From contig JADJOE010000003.1 in assembly GCA_016713905.1 (NCBI GenBank), positions 1,612,001 to 1,676,000 on the forward strand: a stretch of DNA of 64,000 bases, in the 5' to 3' direction. Shown in pieces: positions 27,521 to 37,126 of the stretch (its first letter is position 1; each line of letters begins with the position of its first letter). A program made the translations under genes and the position numbers. The DNA is from Candidatus Vicinibacter proximus. GTDB taxonomy: Bacteria; Bacteroidota; Bacteroidia; Chitinophagales; Saprospiraceae. The notes beneath the pieces were generated by a model. That model worked only from the letters and a program-made list of their open reading frames with translations, was not told the origin of the DNA and did not search any database.

Positions 27521-30500
27521 TTAAATCTGTACGTAATACATGTCCAACTCATCTTTGTATTTCATTTTAATCTTACCTCGATGTTCACAATTAAAATGAT
27601 CTTTGATCAATTCGAATGTAGTTTTTGAAAGATTGACCTTGCCAGGCTCACATACCGTCTGAAGTCTTGAAGCGGTATTCACAGAGTCTCCCCAAATATC
27701 ATACGCAAATTTATTTAACCCAACCACCCCGGCTACTACCGGACCTGTGTGCAATCCTACTCTGATTCTGCAAAAAGGTTGTCCTGCCTTTAAGTGCTCA
27801 GCATTGTATTGCTCAACAAATTGAACAATTTCAACAGCAGCTTTTACCGCGTTAATTGCATGTTCCGGATTATAATTAGGCAGACCACTGACACACATGT
27901 AGGCATCCCCTATTGTCTTTATTTTTTCAATATTGTATTTATCTATGATGCGATCAAATGCTTTGTAAAAATAATCTACAAATTCAACAATTTCTTCAGG
28001 ACTAAGAGCCTCTGACATCATCGTGAATTTCTCAAAATCCGAAAACATAATGGTGACACTTTCATGTCTTCGCGGCTTACTGCTTCCGTGAGATTTTAGC
28101 TCTTGTGCAATTTCATCCGGCAGGATATTCAGTAATAAAGCATCCGTTTTTCTCTTTTCTTCTTCAAGCTCTAATTTTTGTTTTTCAATGGTTGAAGTTC
28201 TTTCCAAAACTTTTAGTTCAAGATTTTGGTACAATTGAGCATTCTCAATTGAAACTGCCATCTGTCCACTTAATAAATTCAACAATTCCAATCTTCCTCT
28301 GGTAAATGCATGGCTGCTGTCCTTATTATCCAAATATAGAATTGCGGTCATTTCTCCTTTACTCAAAATTGGCATACATAGCAAAGATCTTGTGCCCAAT
28401 AATTTAAGTTGGGCATCATTCGAATACAGTGGATCTTGTCGGACATCATCCAGAATGATTATTTCTTTGGTGTTATTTACTTTACGCACAATTGCCCGGG
28501 AAACAAAATCCACTTCATCAATCAAGTAAGATTTAATTTCACAAACATTCGCATTGATCATTCGGCTACTTGCATCCAAATAGATCTGATTATTGCGGTG
28601 TCTAAAAAGAAAACCATTCTGAGCCCCTGCATTTTCTATAACGATAAGCAATAATTTTTCAAGCAAATTTTCCAGAACGACTTCTCCGGAAAGTGAAGAG
28701 GAAGCTTTCAAAATACTTTCCAAATCAATCATACTGGAACTAATAACCGAACTTTTCTCTTTACTATGGATATCCAGAAAAGGATAGTTTCTAAGCAACG
28801 ACCGAACTTTCCCAACAGCTTTCCAATTCTGATATTCTATTAAAGCCAGATGCATTAATTTTTCGAATGGCTCAGTTTCCTTCAATCTTAAATGCATCGC
28901 CGCAGTACGTTCATAAATAATTGCAGACATATACCTCACATCTGCATCCTGTGATGACTTTAAGGCTTTAGAATAATATTCCTTTGCCTGTTCCACTTGG
29001 CCTTCAATGGAGCTGAGTTCAGCCATTGCCAACAAGTATCTAGACTCATAATTTTCAGGTGAGGCTTTTGCCCAGTTTTCAAGAACTTTCAAATTTTTCC
29101 TCCCCTGATCTTTTTGTGATTTGCTAAGGTGTCGTGAATCCAATACACAAGCAAGAGAAGCCAGGCAACTAAAAACAGTATGTTCTCCCCACTCAGGAAG
29201 TCCGGGTACTGACTTGAGTAGTGGCTGCGCTCTTTCTGCCCAAGAGGCAGACATGCTGAAGTCCGACATAAAGTAATGGTACATCGATTTGGCAATGCAA
29301 TAATTTGCCATTGGAAGCGGCAAGTTTTGTTCAGAAATTAATTGTTCATAATATTTTTCCTGATCCAAATCTTTTACATAAGGCCCAAAAACTTTTTCCT
29401 CTGCCCTGAAATCCCCCAAATCAGTAATCAATCTGGCCCAGGCCAACATCTGGTGGGTGGACACAATGGATTGAATTCTTCCCGAAAATTGTAAATAGCC
29501 AATTAGTTTTTCATATACAGTATCCAAATCCTCCCCCATTAAAAACTGACTTCTGTTCAAAAAGGAAAGAGCATATCCTGCATAAATAATATCATTTGAC
29601 TCAAGCCCAACATTATATCCCTCACGCAGATTGTGAATCGTATTTTTAAATGACATTTGCCAATGCTCTACACAACCCACTGCAATGACCAATACTTTGG
29701 ACCGGAGACTCTTGTCTTGAAACTTTTCATTTAACGCAATTCCCAATTTGGCAAAATTGTAGCCGCCTTTATAATCCTTCAACTGTGCGCTTAATACGTA
29801 TCCATAAAATGCATATGCAAGTGCCGATTCTATAGAATTACCATATCTAACAGATAAGTTGACCATCCGTAGAATTTTGAAGGCCAATAAATTTTCTTTC
29901 TGCAATAAATAAACAGGCCCCCACAGGTTCATGAGAATTTTCATCATGAGCTTTTTCTCCGGAGATTCCATATCCCGGTTTTTCAAAAGGTCATCAGTGG
30001 ATTTGTTGCGCAACAGAAATTTTACGGTCAACAATTCCTTCATAACATGAAAGGTATTCGCATTTAACGGCAGATGCATTCCCAAAAGTTTTAGCCCTTG
30101 TTGGGCTGCTTCCAGCGCCAATTCATGCCTTTGTGTATTCTCATACAATGCCATTTTTTTGCAAAGTATATCTGCCTTGTTCAGGTTGGAGTTTGCATTT
30201 TGAAGAGCTTTATTAAACAATTCTTCAGAAGCTTGATAATTGCCTATAAGATATTCCACTTCAGACCTACCAATCAACAAATCTTTAAAAAGTTCAGTAT
30301 TCTGATCTCCGGAAATCATATCCATTCCTATCGTATAGTGATAAAGCGAAGGTCTTAAAGCATTATTTTTGGCAGCCTTCGTCGCTGCTTTAAGATTAAA
30401 TTCCGCCAATTCCTTGCGTTCTCTTGCTGATGTGATCAAATCACGGCCTGTGTTGATGTGATTAAGCACATCGAAAAAATTCTCTTCAAATTCATCATCT

Positions 30501-32659
30501 TTCAATTTTGCCAAGAGCATTCTTCCAATCCACAAGTGGGTTGATTTTTTTTCTGTCTCGGGAATCATTGCATAAGCAGCCTGTTGAATTCTGTCATGCT
30601 GAAATCGGAATCTAAAATTACTATCCGGCTTTTCCGCAAGTGAAAATTCCTCCCATAATGTATCGTGATGATACTTGATCCACTGTCCGATTGGATTGAT
30701 AAAATCTGCATTTACACTTTCCCATAACAATTCTGCCAACTCATTCTTGGTCCTCTCCGATATAATGGAAAGTGTATCTAAATCAAATGTATTGCCTATA
30801 CAAGCTGCAAGGCTGATAATTTCCTGGGCTACATCGGATAATTTTTTTAATTTTAATAAAATCAGATCCACCACATAGTCCGTAAGTTCCAAGGCAGCGA
30901 TAGATTTTAAATCCCATATCCAGGATCCTAAATCCACATCAAAGTATATGCGTTTTTCCTCCACTAACTTTTCAATAAACTGCTTGACAAAAAAAGGATT
31001 ACCCCTCGTTTTAGTCATGATCAGTTCGGTGAGTTCTTCAGTAGTTTTTGAATTCAGGTGTAAGGAATCTGAAATAAGATGATTGATGTCTTCAAAAGTC
31101 AGTTCATGAAGCTGGAGTCTGGTGATTCTATGCGCAGATTCCTTCTCAAGGAATTTCAAAGTCATCATCAAAGGATGTGATTCATCCACTTCATTATCTC
31201 TATAAGCACCAATCAAAAGAATATTTTTCAAAGAATGGTGCATCATTGAGGATATCAGATCAAGAGATCCGCTATCGGCCCATTGAAGATCATCGATAAA
31301 AATTACAATAGGTTGTCCCTCTTCTTCAAGAATAGATAAAAAAGAAATAAATGCTTCGAAAAATCTCTTCTTTCCTTCAAGTGGGCCCAACTCTAAAAGT
31401 GCTTCCTGAGGACCTGTGAGTTTTTCAAATTCAGTAATGATCCCGGTGAGTACTGCACAATTGTCTCCTAAGAAACTCTTGATGGCATTTTTCCAACGAT
31501 TAATGTCTTCGTCTTTGCCAGATAACATTTGTTGAATCAACATGTTGAAAGCTGACCCAAATGCACTGTATGGACTTTCGCGGTTGAATTGATCAAATTT
31601 GCCGCTGATAAAATATCCATTGGATTCCAGAACAGGCTTCCTTATTTCATTGATCAATCTGGTCTTACCTATTCCGGAATAACCTGCCACAAGAAACCAC
31701 TCCATGGGATTTTTCCTAACACCTTCCCAGGCTTTAACCAATAGAGCTAATTCCTGATTCCGACCATACATTTTTTCCGAAAGTATAAACGAACTGGACT
31801 GATCCTTACTGGCAAGTGAAAAATCATCTATTCTCCCATTTAATTGCCATTCCTTAGTGCAATTCTCCAGATCAAGAATAATTCCCTCTTCACTTTGGTA
31901 CCGGTCCTCAGCATTTTTTGACATTAGCTTCATTACAATGTCATTGATTACCGGAGGTATTCCGGCTTGTATATGCTTTGGCTCTATGGGTTTTTTTGCA
32001 ATGTGTGCGTGAATAAGCTCTAACGAATCTGTAAAATTAAAAGGTTTTCTCCAACATAAAATCTGGTAAAACATGACTCCAAGCGAATAATAGTCAGCAC
32101 GGTAATCCACTGTTCTTCCTATTCTTCCGGTTTGCTCCGGGGCGATATGCCACAATGGTCCATAATATACAAACTCTGAACCAAACTCTAACCGCTCTCT
32201 GTTGAGTCTGCTGGCCGAACCCAAAGAACAAATTCTCATTTCCAATGTCTCGGGAGAAACCAAAATATTCTCCAAAGTAAATTCTTTTATGATCAGCTTA
32301 TTGTTATGTAAAGTCTTCAGTAATTTAGTTAATCTGATGGCCAACTGTAAAAATAGTGGAATACTGAATTCCTTGGAAAGTAGATATTTCTCCAGTGGTA
32401 TTCCATTAAAATATTCTTTATAAATCATGAACCCGTCATCCGTACGGACCATTTCCAAAGATTTTAGAATTCCGGCACTGGCTATTGATCTTCCAATCTC
32501 AAAATCATTCTTTAAATACACCATGTCATCAATAGAAGGGAATTCGTTTTTTAGAATGCCCACATAAACTTTAGTGTCTGAATTTTCAGGTAACCATTCA
32601 AAATAATTGCAAAAGAAAGTTTCAAATTTTACCTGAGACTTAAGAAATGGTCTGTTCAT
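27521..32659 (-). CDS. Pseudokinase - AAA ATPase - helical repeat - GAF - adenylate cyclase fusion
   Basis: This 1712-residue signalling protein has five parts. Residues 1-270 are Ser/Thr-kinase-like with an intact WHIAPEQTGRIG segment, but HRD is replaced by IKE and DFG by SLG, so catalysis is unlikely. Residues 300-650 are a large NTPase with Walker A GYSGIGKT (Lys332) and Walker B IVIFIDDLQWAD. Residues 650-1270 are TPR-like helices. A GAF domain follows at about 1290-1450 and a coiled-coil ELEEEKRKTDALLLNILP leads into a class III cyclase domain. The cyclase has both metal Asp (Asp1541 in FSDFEKF, Asp1585 in IGDAYM), the adenine-type Lys1581, Asp in YDIWGD and the NTASR transition-state residues, so it should make cAMP. 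The kinase-ATPase-GAF order is that of HstK-type proteins, which usually end in a histidine kinase. It starts 2 bp after the methyltransferase stop. Confidence 0.92.
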   Translation of the reverse strand: MNRPFLKSQVKFETFFCNYFEWLPENSDTKVYVGILKNEFPSIDDMVYLKNDFEIGRSIASAGILKSLEMVRTDDGFMIYKEYFNGIPLEKYLLSKEFSIPLFLQLAIRLTKLLKTLHNNKLIIKEFTLENILVSPETLEMRICSLGSASRLNRERLEFGSEFVYYGPLWHIAPEQTGRIGRTVDYRADYYSLGVMFYQILCWRKPFNFTDSLELIHAHIAKKPIEPKHIQAGIPPVINDIVMKLMSKNAEDRYQSEEGIILDLENCTKEWQLNGRIDDFSLASKDQSSSFILSEKMYGRNQELALLVKAWEGVRKNPMEWFLVAGYSGIGKTRLINEIRKPVLESNGYFISGKFDQFNRESPYSAFGSAFNMLIQQMLSGKDEDINRWKNAIKSFLGDNCAVLTGIITEFEKLTGPQEALLELGPLEGKKRFFEAFISFLSILEEEGQPIVIFIDDLQWADSGSLDLISSMMHHSLKNILLIGAYRDNEVDESHPLMMTLKFLEKESAHRITRLQLHELTFEDINHLISDSLHLNSKTTEELTELIMTKTRGNPFFVKQFIEKLVEEKRIYFDVDLGSWIWDLKSIAALELTDYVVDLILLKLKKLSDVAQEIISLAACIGNTFDLDTLSIISERTKNELAELLWESVNADFINPIGQWIKYHHDTLWEEFSLAEKPDSNFRFRFQHDRIQQAAYAMIPETEKKSTHLWIGRMLLAKLKDDEFEENFFDVLNHINTGRDLITSARERKELAEFNLKAATKAAKNNALRPSLYHYTIGMDMISGDQNTELFKDLLIGRSEVEYLIGNYQASEELFNKALQNANSNLNKADILCKKMALYENTQRHELALEAAQQGLKLLGMHLPLNANTFHVMKELLTVKFLLRNKSTDDLLKNRDMESPEKKLMMKILMNLWGPVYLLQKENLLAFKILRMVNLSVRYGNSIESALAYAFYGYVLSAQLKDYKGGYNFAKLGIALNEKFQDKSLRSKVLVIAVGCVEHWQMSFKNTIHNLREGYNVGLESNDIIYAGYALSFLNRSQFLMGEDLDTVYEKLIGYLQFSGRIQSIVSTHQMLAWARLITDLGDFRAEEKVFGPYVKDLDQEKYYEQLISEQNLPLPMANYCIAKSMYHYFMSDFSMSASWAERAQPLLKSVPGLPEWGEHTVFSCLASLACVLDSRHLSKSQKDQGRKNLKVLENWAKASPENYESRYLLAMAELSSIEGQVEQAKEYYSKALKSSQDADVRYMSAIIYERTAAMHLRLKETEPFEKLMHLALIEYQNWKAVGKVRSLLRNYPFLDIHSKEKSSVISSSMIDLESILKASSSLSGEVVLENLLEKLLLIVIENAGAQNGFLFRHRNNQIYLDASSRMINANVCEIKSYLIDEVDFVSRAIVRKVNNTKEIIILDDVRQDPLYSNDAQLKLLGTRSLLCMPILSKGEMTAILYLDNKDSSHAFTRGRLELLNLLSGQMAVSIENAQLYQNLELKVLERTSTIEKQKLELEEEKRKTDALLLNILPDEIAQELKSHGSSKPRRHESVTIMFSDFEKFTMMSEALSPEEIVEFVDYFYKAFDRIIDKYNIEKIKTIGDAYMCVSGLPNYNPEHAINAVKAAVEIVQFVEQYNAEHLKAGQPFCRIRVGLHTGPVVAGVVGLNKFAYDIWGDSVNTASRLQTVCEPGKVNLSKTTFELIKDHFNCEHRGKIKMKYKDELDMYYVQI

Positions 32660-32661
32660 GT

Positions 32662-33528
32662 TTATGCATTTTCTTTTTTAACAAACTTCATAATCCGGTA
32701 TGTACTTAGGTTTTTTCTAAAGCAGTGGTATTGATAATAGGTGGACCATACATTTTGTCCATGTAATTTATTTCTTCGGCCAAATGCACGCAAAACACTA
32801 TGACATATTATCCCCGGAAAAAAACAATAATAAAGTCTGTTAATGGTTTTCCGGACATTCAAGCTGATGTCTTTGTCCACTTCCACTTCTAATCCCAGCT
32901 TTTCTGCAATTTGAATGAAGTCTTCATGAAAAGAGAAGGATGGAACCGCCCAAGAATTGGCCCAGTTTTGTATAAGCTTTTCATCTTCCAGATCCAGTAG
33001 GGGTTTTGATTTAAAAAAATCTGCAACCACTAATCTGCCTCCCGGTTTTAAAACTCTGGCAGCTTCTGCTAGAAAATCTGCTTTGTTTTCCGCATGACAG
33101 ATACTTTCAATGCCAAAAACACCATCAAAAAATTCATTTTTAAAATTAGTATTACAAAAGTTTTGGACAGAAAAATCCACAGTCCCCTTGAGATTAACTT
33201 TTTGGAGTGATTTTTTTTGGGCTTCGTTCATTTGATTTTGGCTAAGGGTAATGCCGAAAACTTCCGCCTTATATTTCAGAGCGGTGTATAAACTTGTACC
33301 CCCTACCCCACAGCCTGCATCCAAAATCCTGTTTCCTTCCTTGACTTCTAAATGTTCCAGGACCAGGTCATTCATATTTCTTAGCGCTTCCCGCAATAAC
33401 CTCGTGTCGTGTTTCCAATAACCATAGTGAAGTGCGGATTGATCGTCCAAATGCCAAAGTAATTTATAATCCCTCTCGCACTGATCATAATAAGCTACAA
33501 TATCCTGCTCGCTAATGCCTGATTGCAT
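32662..33528 (-). CDS. Class I SAM-dependent methyltransferase
   Basis: This 288-residue methyltransferase has motif I ILDAGCGVGGTSLYTA, motif Post-I FGITLSQNQMNEAQ, motif II FDGVFGIESICH and motif III VLKPGGRLVVADF. The ESICHAENKADFL block places it near the tocopherol/sterol/sarcosine methyltransferases that act on small lipophilic or amine substrates. The C-terminal 70 residues with FFPGIICHSVLRAFGRR form a hydrophobic lid. It is read together with the cyclase fusion (2-bp gap), an odd partnership. Substrate unknown. Confidence 0.88.
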   Translation of the reverse strand: MQSGISEQDIVAYYDQCERDYKLLWHLDDQSALHYGYWKHDTRLLREALRNMNDLVLEHLEVKEGNRILDAGCGVGGTSLYTALKYKAEVFGITLSQNQMNEAQKKSLQKVNLKGTVDFSVQNFCNTNFKNEFFDGVFGIESICHAENKADFLAEAARVLKPGGRLVVADFFKSKPLLDLEDEKLIQNWANSWAVPSFSFHEDFIQIAEKLGLEVEVDKDISLNVRKTINRLYYCFFPGIICHSVLRAFGRRNKLHGQNVWSTYYQYHCFRKNLSTYRIMKFVKKENA

Positions 33529-33668
33529 ACAAAATGGTTTGGTATATGGTGGTTAATCCGGCTTTGAAACCAAATTCTTGTAAATATAACCTTTTTAGGA
33601 TTTATTTATCTGGTTTTGAAATCTGATGGTATTCTTTTAAAATCCATCAAGCATGGTTGGTACGAATA

Positions 33669-34577
33669 TTAATGTTTCTTTTTGAGTTTTACAATCCCTC
33701 CGGATACCTCCTTAATGCTGTTTATGTATATAAATGCGGTTGGGTCTATGGCATAAATCGCCTTTTTCAAACGATGAATCTCAAGTCTGGTAACAATGGT
33801 GACCACAATTTGTGTAGGATGACTGACCTCAAAACTTCCGGGTAAATATCCTCTTTCGCCGTGATATACCGAAATGGCTTTATTGTAATCATTTACAATG
33901 CAGGACTTAATTTCTTCATATTTAGCACTGAGAATTGTTAGCGCAGTATACTCTTCAAAACCATCTACAACATAATCTGAGGTTTTCATGGCAGTAAAAT
34001 ACGTCACCAAACTGTACATCCCAGTTTCAATTCCAAAGAAATAAGCAGCTGCCAGAATGATTGCAGAATTGATTAACATAACTACTTCACTGGTGGTAAA
34101 TCCTATTTTACGCGTGGTATAATCCGCAATCACTTCCATCCCATCAATAACTCCTCCACCCTTTATGACAAACCCTACACCTAGTCCGATAAAAAAACCA
34201 CCAAAAATAGCAATCAGAACTTTGTCGTCGGTAATGGCTGGAATTTCAAGAAAATTCATACCCCCTATCAATAAAACCACAGCCATTGTAGTCTGTATGG
34301 CAAAGGTTTTTCCAATCTTATAATAACCAATATAAATGAATGGAATATTCAAAACCAATAGGATTAACCTGATATCCAAATGAAAAATCTCATGAAAGAG
34401 TATAGACAAACCAATAACACCTCCATCCAGAAAGCGGTTTGGAATCATAAATCCCTTGAAGGCTATAGTCGCCATGAACACCCCAAGAAAAATAAAAAAT
34501 AAAGAGTGCAAGGAAAATATCCTTCCCCAATCTATCTGATCTTCCAAGCGGATCCTGTTCTTTTCCTGAGTCTTCAT
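33669..34577 (-). CDS. YitT family membrane protein
   Basis: The 302-residue product has five or six hydrophobic helices followed by a cytoplasmic DUF2179 domain (ILSAKYEEIKSCIVNDYNKAISVYHGERGYL). Repeated blocks GFMIPNRFLDGGVIGLSIL and GFVIKGGGVIDGMEVIADY show the inner duplication of the family. The start is ATG 34577; a TTG three codons upstream is less likely. YitT/DUF161 proteins are inner-membrane proteins of unsettled function. The next genes on this strand are a small membrane protein and CvpA. Confidence 0.9.
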   Translation of the reverse strand: MKTQEKNRIRLEDQIDWGRIFSLHSLFFIFLGVFMATIAFKGFMIPNRFLDGGVIGLSILFHEIFHLDIRLILLVLNIPFIYIGYYKIGKTFAIQTTMAVVLLIGGMNFLEIPAITDDKVLIAIFGGFFIGLGVGFVIKGGGVIDGMEVIADYTTRKIGFTTSEVVMLINSAIILAAAYFFGIETGMYSLVTYFTAMKTSDYVVDGFEEYTALTILSAKYEEIKSCIVNDYNKAISVYHGERGYLPGSFEVSHPTQIVVTIVTRLEIHRLKKAIYAIDPTAFIYINSIKEVSGGIVKLKKKH

Positions 34578-34617
34578 GCAACACAATATTAATTAATTTT
34601 TTCTATGATTGCGAATA

Positions 34618-34950
34618 TTAAAAATGAAAACTTGAATACCATTTCCTCATTTTGAGATAGTCACTATTTTTTTCATTCAAATAGGCCTCTCTTTCAAAAC
34701 AAATGTTCAAATAAGCTTCATTAGCCTTCATGCCATTCCATCGGTTGATCAGATAGGATCCAAGATAAATCAAATAAAAAAATATCAGCAACAACTCCAA
34801 CTGTTGACGTAGGTGGATCCGTTCGTGATTTAGCAATACCAAATCATGCCCGGAAGATTTATCACCTAAAAAAATAAATGGCCATAAGGTCAAGGCTATT
34901 GTTCCGCGAGTCGTAAAATATTTAATAAATGAAGGCCAAATTAAAATCAT
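34618..34950 (-). CDS. Small membrane protein with an HExxH motif
   Basis: This 110-residue protein has an N-terminal hydrophobic stretch, the motif LNHERIHLRQQLELL (HERIH, a possible zinc site), a second hydrophobic helix (LLIFFYLIYLGSYLI) and NICFEREAYLNEKN, which could supply a third ligand (Glu). The arrangement is seen in many Bacteroidota hypotheticals and looks like a minimal membrane zinc peptidase. No experimental role is known to me. It is 29 bp downstream of CvpA on the same strand. Confidence 0.75.
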   Translation of the reverse strand: MILIWPSFIKYFTTRGTIALTLWPFIFLGDKSSGHDLVLLNHERIHLRQQLELLLIFFYLIYLGSYLINRWNGMKANEAYLNICFEREAYLNEKNSDYLKMRKWYSSFHF

Positions 34951-34979
34951 AACAATAAGGTATCAGTCCACACCAATCT

Positions 34980-35537
34980 TTACTCTGAAGGTGTGTTATT
35001 TTTTGAATTTTTTTCATCTACCTTATCCATGGCTTCTTGTGTCTTTTCCCAAAATTCACTAAAAAATGGTTTAATTGAGGCAAAAAAATGTTTTGATTGG
35101 TCCGGCACTTTTTCAAGAATGGGATAGGTAATCGAACTGGACTTAGTTTCCGGACTAATAACCCTTATTTGATTCAGAAACCAAACTAATGAACTAAAAA
35201 TAACTAAAGTCATCAAAGCAGAACTCAGGCCACCTGCCATCTGATTTAGAAAATTTATGTGCGCAGTTTCCAGAATTTTCTCCAGCCCATTACCAATCAT
35301 CCGAATCCCGACCAATACCAGGATAAATGTGGCAACAAAACCTAGGATAATGGTCATTCGGGGATCAATATCCATCACTTTTTCCAAAAGGGAGACCATC
35401 CAATAAGAAAACTTTAAGGTCACCAAAAGACCGATGAAAATAGACAGTATCCCAAAAACTGTCTTTATAATGCCTTTCGAATAGCCTAAGTAAAAACTTC
35501 CTGCAAGTAAAATTCCACATACTATATCCAGTATCAT
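34980..35537 (-). CDS. CvpA family membrane protein
   Basis: This 185-residue protein has four hydrophobic helices: MILDIVCGILLAGSFYLG, GILSIFIGLLVTLKF, MTIILGFVATFILVLVG and LSSALMTLVIFSSLVWFL, with a charged C-terminal tail (EKTQEAMDKVDEKNSKNN). This is the colicin V production protein fold, an inner-membrane protein involved in envelope homeostasis in other bacteria. It is the first gene of a minus-strand run with the HExxH protein and YitT. Confidence 0.85.
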   Translation of the reverse strand: MILDIVCGILLAGSFYLGYSKGIIKTVFGILSIFIGLLVTLKFSYWMVSLLEKVMDIDPRMTIILGFVATFILVLVGIRMIGNGLEKILETAHINFLNQMAGGLSSALMTLVIFSSLVWFLNQIRVISPETKSSSITYPILEKVPDQSKHFFASIKPFFSEFWEKTQEAMDKVDEKNSKNNTPSE

Positions 35538-35636
35538 TGTCGCTTAAAATTTATAAACAACAAACATAAGTCTGCTTCTATAAATTCCTAAAGATTGAAC
35601 TAATTTTTAAGCCTATAAACCACATTTTTTATACTA

Positions 35637-35669
35637 TTTTGACAAATTGCTTATAATATCTTAGTTTTG
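35637..35669 (+). promoter_or_regulatory. Promoter for the 35678 gene pair
   Basis: TTTTG at 35637-35641 and TAGTTTTG at 35662-35669 with a 20-bp spacer are a near-ideal Bacteroidota -33/-7 promoter. The ATG is 8 bp beyond, implying a very short leader. Confidence 0.7.
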
Positions 35670-35677
35670 TAGGATAA

Positions 35678-36178
35678 ATGAACTCTTTGTTTAAATTCAT
35701 TCTTGCGGTTTTGATTTTGGCAGTGGTGGAATTTGCCATGATGGGCCAGTCCGGTGGAAATGCCAAAAACAAAGATCTGGCAGTATTGCCTAAATCTTTC
35801 CTTATTGGAGAATATGAGCCTATCTATGAAAACTTACTGACCAATTATGATGTATTGCTGATTACTTTGTGCAACAATGATCATGAAAAGGCATACAGGC
35901 TTTATTCCAATTTGTTATTAGACATGCAGGATTATGCCCATCAGGTTAATTTTGACTTGAATGGTATAAAATTGTGGCTCAACATTTTTTTCAATGCAGA
36001 CGGATCGCTTCAACATATAGTTTACTTTCCCAAGCCAAATTCAAAAAATTTGTCTTACGATGAACTTACTGCTTTTTTTATAAGTTTTTGTAAATCATAC
36101 CGTCTTAAAGAACCACTTAGTTCAAGGTGCTTACTCAACACAACTGCCTCCTTCCCAGTTTTCGGAAAAAGATTCTAA
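35678..36178 (+). CDS. Hypothetical exported protein
   Basis: This 166-residue protein has an N-terminal hydrophobic signal (NSLFKFILAVLILAVVEFAM) and a mixed alpha/beta body with LLTNYDVLLITLCNND and LKLWLNIFFNADGSLQHIVYF-like strands. No family was recognised. Its stop overlaps the start of the next gene (TAATG), so the two are translated together and probably act together. Confidence 0.7.
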   Translation: MNSLFKFILAVLILAVVEFAMMGQSGGNAKNKDLAVLPKSFLIGEYEPIYENLLTNYDVLLITLCNNDHEKAYRLYSNLLLDMQDYAHQVNFDLNGIKLWLNIFFNADGSLQHIVYFPKPNSKNLSYDELTAFFISFCKSYRLKEPLSSRCLLNTTASFPVFGKRF

Positions 36179-37125
36179 TGCAGACAGCAAAATTTTATCT
36201 TATTTTCTGGTCAATCATACTGGTTTTTTTTTCTTGTACCGAAACTGAAGAAATCTCTTTTACTTCTTATGACTCCCAAACTAACGATGAACTTACTGGT
36301 ATCTATTTTTGGCATCCCGGAGAAGGTTTTGTGGTTGGTGGATCTACCTGGAACAGGGCCATAAGATTATCTACATATGATGGCGGACTAAGGTGGCAAA
36401 GAGATTCCTTGTTTGATAAACAGATTTTTAGTTTGGGTTACAACACCCAGGGCAAAGTTTTTGGGCTCGGAATAGAATATATGGTTTATGAATTTTTACT
36501 ACAATCTACAGACAGACAAAGAATCGGTGACTATCGCTTTTTTAGGAGTCTTGACTTTGTCCACCCTGAGCAAATTCTCGCGGTAGGTGGTGAATCTTTT
36601 GGCCAGGGATATCTTGAAAAAATAAATGCACTTACCGGAACTACCCAACAAATTTTAAAAATAGATCATGAACTAGATGCCATTCTGGCGGTGGATCAAA
36701 ATCATTGGGTGATGGCAGGGTATGGGGTTGTTTTTTATTCAGAAAATGCAGGAATAAATTGGGACACTTTGGGTGTGTCAGGTGACCACTATCGGGACAT
36801 TTTTTTTGTGGATGAGACCACAGGGTTTATTGTTGGCATTCAAGGAAGTATTTTGAGATCTGATGATGGAGGCAGAAATTGGAAGACGCTTAGAAACCCT
36901 CGCAGTATTTTTGTCAAAGATAGAAGCTTTAGAACTGTCTGTTTTAAAAATAAGCTTGAAGGACTAGTCGGTGGCGAAGATGGAATTTTATGGCAAACCA
37001 AAGATGGTGGAGAAAATTGGACTATATTGGATGGAATTCCAAAGGTTAGTTATCTGGATATCTTTCACGATGGCATCAAATATTGGATCTGTGGTTCAGA
37101 AGGAACTATCATATCCTTTGAATAA
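36178..37125 (+). CDS. YCF48-like beta-propeller lipoprotein
   Basis: The 315-residue product starts at ATG 36178, overlapping the previous stop; the open frame continues 17 codons upstream, but this start gives a proper lipoprotein signal (FYLIFWSIILVFFSC). The body has repeats of the BNR/YCF48 type: SENAGINWDTLGV, RSDDGGRNWKTL and QTKDGGENWTIL, each followed by a F.D...G..VG blade. YCF48/HCF136 proteins are assembly factors in phototrophs, whereas in Bacteroidota the fold is a generic secreted propeller. Function unknown. Confidence 0.8.
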   Translation: MQTAKFYLIFWSIILVFFSCTETEEISFTSYDSQTNDELTGIYFWHPGEGFVVGGSTWNRAIRLSTYDGGLRWQRDSLFDKQIFSLGYNTQGKVFGLGIEYMVYEFLLQSTDRQRIGDYRFFRSLDFVHPEQILAVGGESFGQGYLEKINALTGTTQQILKIDHELDAILAVDQNHWVMAGYGVVFYSENAGINWDTLGVSGDHYRDIFFVDETTGFIVGIQGSILRSDDGGRNWKTLRNPRSIFVKDRSFRTVCFKNKLEGLVGGEDGILWQTKDGGENWTILDGIPKVSYLDIFHDGIKYWICGSEGTIISFE

Positions 37126-37126
37126 T

